64,000 nt of DNA. Origin: SIRX01 sp965213905. Its GTDB lineage: Bacteria; Actinomycetota; Rubrobacteria; Rubrobacterales; Rubrobacteraceae. The DNA is taken from positions 62,001-126,000 of the forward strand of contig OZ243922.1 of NCBI GenBank assembly GCA_965213905.1, in the 5' to 3' direction. Shown here one piece after another: positions 51,874 to 59,621 of this stretch; positions within the stretch are counted from its first letter, which is position 1; each line of letters opens with the position of its first letter. A model generated the notes under the pieces. The model was not told where the DNA came from and made no database searches. It worked only from the letters and a program-made list of their open reading frames with translations. The position numbers and the translations under genes were made by a program.

Positions 51874-54561
51874 ATGGCTAATCTCGACCCCGAAGAACGA
51901 GCCGAGTTGACCCGCTGGATGGAACAGCAGCGGAAGGTTATCAAGAAGCAGCGGAGAACGAGGGTTGATCCCGGTCTCATTGAGCGCCTCGGGGATAAGT
52001 ATCAGTGGCTCGAAGACCGCTACTATCATGAGGAAGCACTCGAAGTCATAGAGATCGCTTTTGAAGGCCTAAAGTATGTAAAGCAGCCCATTGCGCGGCA
52101 GGTACTTAGCTATAGGGCATGGAGAAGCAAGGCTGTCACCAGCAGTTGGCTTGGTCGCTACGGCACTTCTATTTACGCTTACGAAAAGGCCGTCGAATTG
52201 GGAGAGAAGGGAGCTTACGCTCGCGAGAGGTCCCAGTTTATCCCTGGTAATCGCCGGGAACTCGGCACCATGTACTGGCGTGTGGGTGACCTCTCGGAAG
52301 CGTTGCGCAACCTTTCCATCGCCGAAGAGAAACTTCAAGGTATCAAGGCAATGCTTGACGAGCCGGACTACCTCGATGAACTAGCCCGACTGCGAGCAGC
52401 CTTTGGTCTCGCCTACCTGGGTCTTGGACAGTACGAAAACGCCGCCGATAGTGCGGCTGAAGCCGCCTGTATTCATGAGAACCAGGGTGAAACTGATTCA
52501 AAGAGGAACCTGCAGGCGGCCATCGACTACACAACCTTGGGGAACGCACGTAGGGAGGCAGCTCTCGAACGGGAAGCTACCCCAGCGAACGCTTATGAGG
52601 CTTTCGAGAACGCATTGAGAGTGCTGAAGAAGGTTTCGTTCTCTGACCAAGAACTCATTGACAGAGAGTCAGACATCTATCTGGGCCGTGGTCGTACGCT
52701 GTTCTCGCAGGGTAAGTACGACAAGGCGTCGCAGGATCTGCAGCGCTCTATTTCGTTGGCGAGCGACATGAATTTGGCGCAGCACGCAGCTACCCATCAC
52801 CTCTTTATTGGTGAGACCCAAGCTAGATTGGACGACCCCAAGGCCGAGACCTCGCTCAAAGAGGCGGCGCATTACGCGAAGGAGTACGGCACACCGGAGA
52901 CGCGCTGGCGTGCCCTTTATGAACTCGCTCTTTTGCGGAATCGTCAGGGAAGAACTGACGAGGCACTAGAAGAGCTGAAAGAGTGTATCGGTACCATAGA
53001 AGGTTTACGTTCCCAGTACCTGCCCGAGCCCTTCAAGATCTCTATGCTTGCCAACAAAGAAGATGTCTACAGTGCCATGGTACAAATTCTTTGCAGCTTA
53101 GAAGGTTCGGAAAACGAAGTAGCAAGAAGGAACGTGGAGGCGTTTGACTATGCAGAGCGCGCCAAATCCAGAGTCTTCGCTGAACAGCTAGCGGCTACTG
53201 ATCTCGATAACGTCGACATCGCTAGCATCCCTCCTAAACTGCTCAATCAGGAGCGCGAACTCGCTCGTGAATTACGCATTCTACGGGCAGAGCATTTGGA
53301 GAACTTGACTAAAGGGACATATGATTGGGGTGAAGAAGCCTTAAAGCTGGAGTCCCGTTTGGCAAAGGTTCGTAACCGCATGCGCCGAACAGCCGGGGGA
53401 GACGAGTACGTCGCTCTGCGCGAAGCTGCGGCACTCGACTATTCCAAAGTTCACACTCTGCTAAACGCAAATGATGGGATGGGCGAGTCCTCTGGGACGG
53501 GCTTAGAATACGAAACAAACGCAGGTGGGGTGGTCCTTGTTGCGTACTTCGTACTAGACGAAGAGGTCATCATTTTCATTGGCAAAGCCGATATGGAAAC
53601 ACCTGAGCTCTACCGAGTTAACTTGTCCCGCGAACGGCTAAAGGATTGGGCTTTCGCAATAGAGAACACTGATGCCGACGATTTAGGAATGTGGAACCTC
53701 GATGAGTGGCAGCGCGAGCTGGGACCACTCGTCGAACCGTTGGAGAACTGGATCTCAGAGGGTGACCTCGTGTGGTTCGTTCCCCATGCTGAGCTTCATC
53801 TCCTCCCACTGCATGCCCTCAAAGTCGGTGGACGTTATCTCTCGGAGCGTAATCCCGTTGTCTACACTCCGAGCGCCTCTGTCATGCCCTACTGCAAGGT
53901 CAAGGGGATGAGCAACGGGGCCGGAGCGCTGATCGTTGGGGACTCCTTACCGGCGCCCAAGAACCTCGCCCATGCACGAGAGGAGGCCGTAGCTGTGGCT
54001 GAACTCTTCGACACGGAACCCCTCCTCGACGAACGCGCTACGAAGCGCGAGCTAGAGAACAAGCTGCGCGAGCTCGGTGACGATTTGCGCGTGCTGCACA
54101 TCGCCTGTCACGGGGAGTTCGACCACGCCGAACCGCTCAGATCTCGAATAAGGCTCGCGCCCCCGCTGGGCGACGAACCGGCTCAAGGAGACCCGGACCT
54201 TAGCGCTGGGGATGTCCTGAGCTTTGAAATGATGGTCGATTTGGTCGCGCTGAGCGCGTGCGCGAGCGGCGTCAGCGGCCGACGGGGTGGAGACGAGCTG
54301 ATCGGGCTGACGCGCTCCTTCCTGTACGCCGGCGCGCCCTCTGTAATAGTCGGTCTCTGGTACGTCGCGGATAGATCCACCCGCCTGCTGATGGAAGGGT
54401 TCTTTCGTACGTGGTTGGGTGCAATCGGCGTCGATGCGGAGGGCTTGAAGATATCAAAGGCCGAGGCCCTCCGGCAGACTCAGCAGAACATCATGCGAAC
54501 CGCTGGCTATGATCACCCTTACTTCTGGTCCCCGTTCATACTGGTCGGCGACTGGCGGTAG
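51874..54561 (+). CDS. TPR-CHAT caspase-like protease
   Basis: 895 residues. The N-terminal about 500 residues are tetratricopeptide-like helices (clear units near 60-95, 195-220, 272-305 and 350-385). The C-terminal about 300 residues are a CHAT (caspase HetF-associated with TPRs) domain with the catalytic pair His746 (LHIACHGEFD) and Cys796 (LVALSACASGVSG), then GDELIGLTRSFLYAGAPSVIVGLWYV. CHAT proteases take part in programmed death and phage defence in other bacteria. No target protein or sensor is visible beside it. ATG 51874. Less GC-rich than the core genes and bracketed by an 11-bp direct repeat, so probably acquired. Confidence 0.88.
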   Translation: MANLDPEERAELTRWMEQQRKVIKKQRRTRVDPGLIERLGDKYQWLEDRYYHEEALEVIEIAFEGLKYVKQPIARQVLSYRAWRSKAVTSSWLGRYGTSIYAYEKAVELGEKGAYARERSQFIPGNRRELGTMYWRVGDLSEALRNLSIAEEKLQGIKAMLDEPDYLDELARLRAAFGLAYLGLGQYENAADSAAEAACIHENQGETDSKRNLQAAIDYTTLGNARREAALEREATPANAYEAFENALRVLKKVSFSDQELIDRESDIYLGRGRTLFSQGKYDKASQDLQRSISLASDMNLAQHAATHHLFIGETQARLDDPKAETSLKEAAHYAKEYGTPETRWRALYELALLRNRQGRTDEALEELKECIGTIEGLRSQYLPEPFKISMLANKEDVYSAMVQILCSLEGSENEVARRNVEAFDYAERAKSRVFAEQLAATDLDNVDIASIPPKLLNQERELARELRILRAEHLENLTKGTYDWGEEALKLESRLAKVRNRMRRTAGGDEYVALREAAALDYSKVHTLLNANDGMGESSGTGLEYETNAGGVVLVAYFVLDEEVIIFIGKADMETPELYRVNLSRERLKDWAFAIENTDADDLGMWNLDEWQRELGPLVEPLENWISEGDLVWFVPHAELHLLPLHALKVGGRYLSERNPVVYTPSASVMPYCKVKGMSNGAGALIVGDSLPAPKNLAHAREEAVAVAELFDTEPLLDERATKRELENKLRELGDDLRVLHIACHGEFDHAEPLRSRIRLAPPLGDEPAQGDPDLSAGDVLSFEMMVDLVALSACASGVSGRRGGDELIGLTRSFLYAGAPSVIVGLWYVADRSTRLLMEGFFRTWLGAIGVDAEGLKISKAEALRQTQQNIMRTAGYDHPYFWSPFILVGDWR

Positions 54562-54650
54562 CTTCCCGAACCGCCCACCGAAAACCGCTCTCCCGAGTCC
54601 GCTCAGTTTACGATGTAAGTCTTACCGTACAGAATTCCCGTTTGGGTACT

Positions 54651-54661
54651 GTGACCCCTTT
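54651..54661 (+). repeat. 11-bp direct repeat, right copy
   Basis: GTGACCCCTTT, identical to 51819-51829. It touches the point (about 54667) where the tyrosine recombinase pseudogene loses similarity to its family. Confidence 0.6.
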
Positions 54662-54667
54662 ACGTTC

Positions 54668-55478
54668 CGCACCGGGCAGGTCTCCGGATGGGAGCCGTAG
54701 GGTACGCCCACCTTGCGCCCCTTGCCCTCGGGATCCGTCTTCGAGCGCCTCAAGAGAACCCTCACGCCCTCCTCTACAAACTCCAGGTCTTCTACGAGCA
54801 TCGCCGAGAGTTCGCTACGACGGAATCCTCCTGCGATCCCTATCAACAACAAGGCCCGGTCCCGCACACCCGCCAGCGAGCCGTCCCTACCCGCCGCGGA
54901 TACCATCCGCCGCAGCGTCCCTATCAGTATAGGAGCCGCCCCTTCCTGCAGGCTTCCATGCTCACGCTTGATGCCCTTTAGCACATCTTGTACGTGCTCC
55001 TGTGAGGCGGGGGAGTGCAGCGAAGCCTCCTTGTGGAGCTGTGAGATCGCCGCCATCCTCCTCATTATCGTGGAGTGGACACCTTCAAACCCCGGCCGGC
55101 CATATCACTTATATACAGGGCGACCGTCTCCGGCGAAGCGGGCAGCGTAGAAAGGCCGCTGGCCTCAACCCGGCACCAGGTCTCGAAGTCGGCCAGGTCT
55201 GAAGCGTAGGCCCTCAAGGTGTTCGGCGCCCGCGCCGACTCGAAGTAACGCCGGGCGCGCCGGGCCGTCTCTTCCAAACGCTCCGGCAGCGCCCATCCGT
55301 CTGCCGTCCTGTCTACCGACCCGTCTACCGACCCGTCTACCGACCCGTCTACCGACCCGTCTACCGACCCGTCTACCGACCCGTCTACCGACCCGTCTAC
55401 CGACCCGTCTACCGACCCAGACGCCGGCCCGGCGTCCTCGCCCTGCACGGCCGGCACAGATCTTCTAGGTTCATCCAC
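54668..55478 (-). pseudogene. broken tyrosine recombinase/integrase
   Basis: Read on the reverse strand, the first part (GTG at 55478) has a Gly-Ser-Val-Asp repeat, then a SAM-like integrase domain (TLRAYASDLADFETWCR, VALYISDMAGRGLKVST) that runs into a stop. The frame continues at 55069 as MRRMAAISQLHKEASL, through GVRDRALLLIGIAGGFRRSEL (first catalytic Arg) to YGSHPETCPVR, then ends in unrelated sequence. The break is a doubled GTGGA (+ strand 55070-55079); with one copy the reading is VSTIMRRMAAI. The Lys-HxxR-His-Tyr part of the active site is missing. So it has a frameshift and a truncation, and is not functional. Confidence 0.88.
55311..55418. repeat. 12-bp tandem repeat, nine units
   Basis: GTCTACCGACCC repeated nine times without change on the + strand, inside the 5' part of the integrase pseudogene, where it reads Gly-Ser-Val-Asp. 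In frame (12 bases), so copy number change would not shift the reading. Confidence 0.97.
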
Positions 55479-55553
55479 CTGACCATCCTCCCAAAGAGCT
55501 TCCTTGAATTCCTAGTATCGCCTTCCGGCCGAGCCTTCTGGCAAGACCTTCTG

Positions 55554-55582
55554 GTGTCCCATAAGCATATTTTATCGGACAC
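55554..55582. repeat. recombinase-core-like inverted repeat
   Basis: GTGTCCCATAA (55554-55564), seven bases, then TTATCGGACAC (55572-55582): 11-base arms, ten of eleven paired. This is the layout of a tyrosine recombinase core site, and it lies 76 bases upstream of the integrase pseudogene. A repressor operator is the alternative. The rest of 55479-55681 holds no gene. Confidence 0.6.
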
Positions 55583-55681
55583 TAGAAACGCAAGGTATGC
55601 ACACTTGTTTTTGTCCATCTCTGGCCTGTTTTTGTTTGCCCGGAGTTGCTCCTGTAGGATCACACTCAGGAATTGATCCAC

Positions 55682-57031
55682 ATGGAAGCCTATCTGGTTT
55701 TAAGGTCTCTTGCTTTGCTTTTCTCTATGCGAAACATTAGAGTTAAAAGCATGGAAACTTTTTTTGAATACGCTCGCGGTCTCAAAGATGCTCCACGAGT
55801 GATCCGAAGTTTCATCCTTAGAGCTATAGTGATCACCGCCGCCATCCAGGCGCTGCTCGTCGGAATACTCGTGGTGATAGACACCATACGCAAACGGCGG
55901 AGCAAGCCGGGGGAAGGTTATCCACGAACCCAGTATCCCGAGGTCGCACTGGAGGAGAGCGACGACCGGGTAACCCTCTACTCTTACGGCGATGCGATCT
56001 ACGAGGACATGCTCCGGGAGATAGAAAAGGCCGAGCACACCATTATGCTCGAAACGTTCATCTGGAAGGGTGACGCTTTGGGCCGGCGCTTTTTGGAGAC
56101 GCTGGTACGCAAGGCGCGCGAAGGGGTGCAGGTGTATGTGATCTTCGACGATTTCGCGAACCTGGTGGTGCCTGCCGAATTCAAGCGGTTTCCGAAGGAG
56201 ATACACACCATCCGCTTCCGGCCGGTCTCCCATCCGGGGGTGGTCCTGAACTTCCGTACCTACTTCCGGGACCACCGCAAGCTGCTGATCGTGGACAGCC
56301 GCGTAGGATTTATCGGCGGCTACAACATCGGCGAGCTATACGCTTCGGGTAGCTGGCGCGACACGCACCTCAAGATCGAAGGTTCCGAGGCCCGGGAGCT
56401 GGAGAACGCTTTTGCAGACCTCTGGAACGCCAACCGGACGGAGGACCTGCCCGCCGTGCACCCGGAGCCGGGGCGCAACTGGCGGCCGAACGCCATCCTG
56501 CACCGCAACGACCCCGACATGGGGATATTCCCGATCCGGACCGTTTACCTGGAGGCCATAGACCGGGCGGAGAGCCACGTCTACATGACCAACGCCTACT
56601 TCATACCCGACCCGGCGCTTCGAACAGCCCTCAAGCAAGCTGTGAACCGCGGCGTGGACGTACAGATTCTCCTGCCCTGGAACTCCAACCACGTTACGGC
56701 CGACTGGCTCGGCCGGCGATGGTTCTGGGAGTTGCTCGACGGCGGAGTGAAGATTTTCGGCTATAAGGACATCATGATCCACTCGAAGACCGCCACCATA
56801 GACGGCGTGTGGTCCACCGTTGGCACGGCGAACATAGACCGCTTTTCCCTTATAGGCAACCACGAAGTGAACCTGGAGATCTACGACAAAGGACTCGCCC
56901 GGCAGATGGAAGAGATGTTCGAGCTAGATAAGACCAACGCCTTTGAGCTGACCCGCGAGGAATGGGAGCGGCGGCCGCTTCCGGCGAAGATCACCGAACG
57001 GATACTAGAATCCCTTGCGCCCCTAGTATAG
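55682..57031 (+). CDS. cardiolipin synthase-type phospholipase D protein
   Basis: Two HKD motifs, HRKLLIVDSRVGFIGGYNIG and HSKTATIDGVWSTVGTANID, as in ClsA-type enzymes that join two phosphatidylglycerols. One transmembrane helix lies at about residues 45-65 (AIVITAAIQALLVGILVVID). About 449 residues from ATG 55682; TTG 55673, ATG 55729 and ATG 55751 are other candidates, because the first about 25 codons are AT-rich and not conserved-looking. Stands alone; the TspO-like gene follows after 46 bases. Confidence 0.85.
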   Translation: MEAYLVLRSLALLFSMRNIRVKSMETFFEYARGLKDAPRVIRSFILRAIVITAAIQALLVGILVVIDTIRKRRSKPGEGYPRTQYPEVALEESDDRVTLYSYGDAIYEDMLREIEKAEHTIMLETFIWKGDALGRRFLETLVRKAREGVQVYVIFDDFANLVVPAEFKRFPKEIHTIRFRPVSHPGVVLNFRTYFRDHRKLLIVDSRVGFIGGYNIGELYASGSWRDTHLKIEGSEARELENAFADLWNANRTEDLPAVHPEPGRNWRPNAILHRNDPDMGIFPIRTVYLEAIDRAESHVYMTNAYFIPDPALRTALKQAVNRGVDVQILLPWNSNHVTADWLGRRWFWELLDGGVKIFGYKDIMIHSKTATIDGVWSTVGTANIDRFSLIGNHEVNLEIYDKGLARQMEEMFELDKTNAFELTREEWERRPLPAKITERILESLAPLV

Positions 57032-57077
57032 TAGGACGCCGCTATGGTGAGGTTCTAGCGAAAACAGAGAGAAAGAA

Positions 57078-57896
57078 GTGTGGACTGTGACAGATACGGT
57101 ACGACAAACAGCGAACGTAGTCGGAGCCCTGTTCCAGATCGTGGCAGGCCCACTCGGTATGCTGATCTTCGGGGTGGGCGTGGGAGCGGTCTCGGACGCG
57201 AACTCTACGGTGGTGGTTCCGGCTGGCTACGCCTTCTCCATCTGGGGTTTAATCTTCGCACTATGCCTGGCCTACGCCGTCTACCAGGCGCTACCGTCCA
57301 ATCGCGAAAACGCCCTGCTCCGGCGGGTAGGATGGCTCTCCGCCGGGGCGTTCCTGCTCAACGGTGTGTGGTCGCTAGTCTTTCCCGCGCAGTTGTTCGT
57401 AACATCCCAGGTCGTGATCCTCGGCGTCTTCTTGTGCTCCGGCACCGCTTTCCTGCTGACTTTACGGGCAGGCGGGGAGCGCAGACCGAGTCGAGTCGAG
57501 CGTTGGCTCGTTGCCCTTCCACTGGGGTTGCTTTTCGGCTGGATCACGGCGGCCACCCTGGTAGGTTTCGCCACCACCCTCGCCGCGGTTGGCACCTTGA
57601 ACGGCGGCCTCGGGGAAGCCCTGATCGGGGTTGGGCTCCTGCTCGCTGGAGGCCTCATCGCCGCCGGTGTGATCCGGGCAGCACAGGGTGGCCCGTGGCA
57701 GGGTATCTTGGCGTACTCGGCGGCGGTACTCTGGGCCCTCGTCGCTGTCGTAGTGAACCAGCACGATGCCTCGCTCCTGACTACAGCGGCGGCCGTGATC
57801 GCCATCGTACCCGTGGTGCTGTCCCTCCTCAATACGTTTCGGAGTGTGCCTCCGCACCGAAGTTCCGGTGGAGCATCGCGACCCAGGGTCGCATGA
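57078..57896 (+). CDS. TspO/MBR-like tryptophan-rich membrane protein
   Basis: 272 residues with about seven hydrophobic segments. VVVPAGYAFSIWGLIFALCLAYAVYQALPSN is the region shared by the tryptophan-rich sensory protein relatives found in many bacteria, which are larger than classic five-helix TspO. The polar tail SSGGASRPRVA is short. GTG 57078 follows GAGAGAAAGAA. Ligand and role unknown; TspO proteins bind porphyrins and sterols. Confidence 0.7.
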   Translation: MWTVTDTVRQTANVVGALFQIVAGPLGMLIFGVGVGAVSDANSTVVVPAGYAFSIWGLIFALCLAYAVYQALPSNRENALLRRVGWLSAGAFLLNGVWSLVFPAQLFVTSQVVILGVFLCSGTAFLLTLRAGGERRPSRVERWLVALPLGLLFGWITAATLVGFATTLAAVGTLNGGLGEALIGVGLLLAGGLIAAGVIRAAQGGPWQGILAYSAAVLWALVAVVVNQHDASLLTTAAAVIAIVPVVLSLLNTFRSVPPHRSSGGASRPRVA

Positions 57897-57938
57897 GGAC
57901 TCGCGCGAGACGAACCACGAGTACAGTCGGCACTCTTG

Positions 57939-59075
57939 CTAATCCTCTACATCCAACCGGACACGAAAGAAGTCGAAGAGTACCCTGAGCACGGCGAGCG
58001 TCGGGACGGCTACTATCACGCCTACCAGACCGCCAAGGCCCCCGCCAATCACCACGGCTAGGAGCACTATGATCGGATGCACGCTCAAAGCCTGTCCCTG
58101 AATGCGGGGAGTAAGGACATTCCCTTCGAGCTGCTGAATGCCCAGGTACACGAGGGCGGCCAGGATGCCCTTTGTCGGTGATATGAAGAAGGCGACGATA
58201 ACACCCGGTATAGCGCCGAGAAAAGCTCCTATGTATGGGATGATAGCGGTAAGCGAAACCCAGGCGCCGAGCAAGAGGGCGTAGGGTACGTCGAGTAAGA
58301 ATAGGGCTATGGTCGTGAGCGTACCCTGGAGCACGACGATGAAAGCGAGGCCTGCGAGGTACCTCGAGAGCGAGGAGCCTTCTGCGTTCCACAGTTCCCT
58401 GCCGTCCCAGCGGTAGCGATGCGGGAGCGCCCGCAAGTAGGCGGCTTTGATCCTCCGGACATCCAGGAGCAGGTACACCGAAACGAAGAGCGCCCCGATC
58501 AGGTTCACCCCGAAGCTCACGGTGCTGGAGAGTATGCCCACGAGCCCGTTCAGGAGGTTCTGGGCCAAATCCTCGGCACGATTTGAAAGTCGGTCGAGAA
58601 CGTCACTTATAACCTGGTCGGGGGAGGCACCCTGGAGCATATTGCGGTCGGCGAGCGGCTGGAGCAGGTCGCGGGCGAGCCGGTCGGCGCTGCGGGCTAT
58701 GTCGGGTGCCGCCGAGATCAGGGCCCCCAATTGCTCCACAAGTAGCGGGAGTAGAACGAGGAGCGTGAGGATGTCCAACGCGATTGCTACAAGGTAGGTG
58801 AGTAGTATCGCAAGCCCCCGGGGCATGAAGTGTGAGAGCCCCCGGACCGGAAACGAGAGAAGGAGGGCCAGCGCGAACCCGCCGACGGCTATGTACAGCG
58901 CGCTGGGCACGAACCACCCGATCAGGACCAGTGCGGCGACACCTGCGAGCGCGAGCAGTTTCCCAGTCCGCTTGGAGATCGGTATGCGGGTCGGACGCCG
59001 CTCTGCACGAACCCGACCCTTAGATCCTTCCTCGGCGTCTGACCTGCCCCGACCCTGCTCGTTTGAGCCCTTCAT
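57939..59075 (-). CDS. AI-2E family transporter (PerM-like)
   Basis: Polytopic membrane protein of about 378 residues with an N-terminal charged segment (about 35 residues) and around eight transmembrane helices. The family pattern is visible: LLVEQLGALISAAPD in the loop, VSVYLLLDVRRIKAAY, LLGAWVSLTAIIPYIGAFLGAIPGVIVAF and QQLEGNVLTPRIQGQALSVHPIIVLLAVVIGG (by position about residues 310-345). Family members move AI-2 or act as sodium/proton antiporters; substrate unknown. ATG 59075 chosen over TTG 59081. Confidence 0.9.
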   Translation of the reverse strand: MKGSNEQGRGRSDAEEGSKGRVRAERRPTRIPISKRTGKLLALAGVAALVLIGWFVPSALYIAVGGFALALLLSFPVRGLSHFMPRGLAILLTYLVAIALDILTLLVLLPLLVEQLGALISAAPDIARSADRLARDLLQPLADRNMLQGASPDQVISDVLDRLSNRAEDLAQNLLNGLVGILSSTVSFGVNLIGALFVSVYLLLDVRRIKAAYLRALPHRYRWDGRELWNAEGSSLSRYLAGLAFIVVLQGTLTTIALFLLDVPYALLLGAWVSLTAIIPYIGAFLGAIPGVIVAFFISPTKGILAALVYLGIQQLEGNVLTPRIQGQALSVHPIIVLLAVVIGGGLGGLVGVIVAVPTLAVLRVLFDFFRVRLDVED

Positions 59076-59170
59076 GTCCAAATACTTGCTGCCGCTGCCG
59101 TCTCGTTCAACGTCTCCCCACCCGGCAGGTAGTCTTTAAGCTACGCTTTACTGATGAGTCCTGATGGGCA

Positions 59171-59527
59171 CTATGACCGGAGCCACCTTAGGGCCTCGTC
59201 GCGCTGGCCGGGCTCAAAGGTCTCTATCTCCATACTCGTGGGAGAGTCGAGATTCTCCGCCATGTCCTCGAGCCACTGTTTCTCACTGACTACCGCCATT
59301 CGTTCGGCGTTGTCCAGGATGCTCTTCTCGAGCCCCGCGTCTTCCCAAATCGCCTTTGGCCCCATGCTCCCGAGGTTCTCGTAAATGAGGAGTACCCTCA
59401 CCTTGTTGTTCTCGTCGAGCTTCGAGGAGACCGCCGAGCGCGCGGCCTCTATGTCCTCTGTCTCTACGTCTCCATCGACGTTAAGCTCGACTATGTTCGT
59501 GTTCTCTATCTGACTTGCGGTTAGCAT
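59171..59527 (-). CDS. SpoIIAA-like STAS-fold protein
   Basis: 118 residues. The alternating strand/helix pattern (NIVELNVDGDVETEDIEAAR, KVRVLLIYENLGSM, ERMAVVSEKQWLEDMAENL) matches the SpoIIAA-like/SEC14 proteins (DUF3478). These are stand-alone STAS proteins of unclear function, often linked to stress. ATG 59527 with AAGGAG upstream. Between the PEP-synthase-like gene and the AI-2E transporter, same strand. Confidence 0.8.
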   Translation of the reverse strand: MLTASQIENTNIVELNVDGDVETEDIEAARSAVSSKLDENNKVRVLLIYENLGSMGPKAIWEDAGLEKSILDNAERMAVVSEKQWLEDMAENLDSPTSMEIETFEPGQRDEALRWLRS

Positions 59528-59600
59528 CTATTTCTCCTTATCCACTGTCTTCGGGAACGACTTCTCGTTTATCGTCTCTGCTTTTATATGCGCTAGTCTT

Positions 59601-59618
59601 CTACATGATCACCTCCTC
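59601..59618 (-). promoter_or_regulatory. orphan strong Shine-Dalgarno followed by ATG-TAG
   Basis: On the reverse strand AGGAGGTGATC (59618-59608), fully complementary to the end of 16S rRNA, is followed at once by ATG (59606-59604) and TAG (59603-59601). It lies in the gap behind the PEP-synthase-like gene; the next gene has its own AAGGAG. Confidence 0.6.
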
Positions 59619-59621
59619 AAA

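Noticed and set aside
55311..55418. Regular short repeats that could suggest a CRISPR array
   Set aside because: Units are 12 bases, directly adjacent, with no spacers; it is a coding tandem repeat.
55409..55681. 90-codon reverse-strand frame upstream of the integrase pseudogene
   Set aside because: Overlaps the pseudogene in another frame, has no ribosome binding site of note and contains the palindromic site; no family resemblance.
59151..59169. CTGATGAGTCCTGATGGGC resembles the hammerhead ribozyme core CUGAUGA with a stem II
   Set aside because: The required GAAA after stem II is absent (ACTATG follows) and no stems I and III were found.
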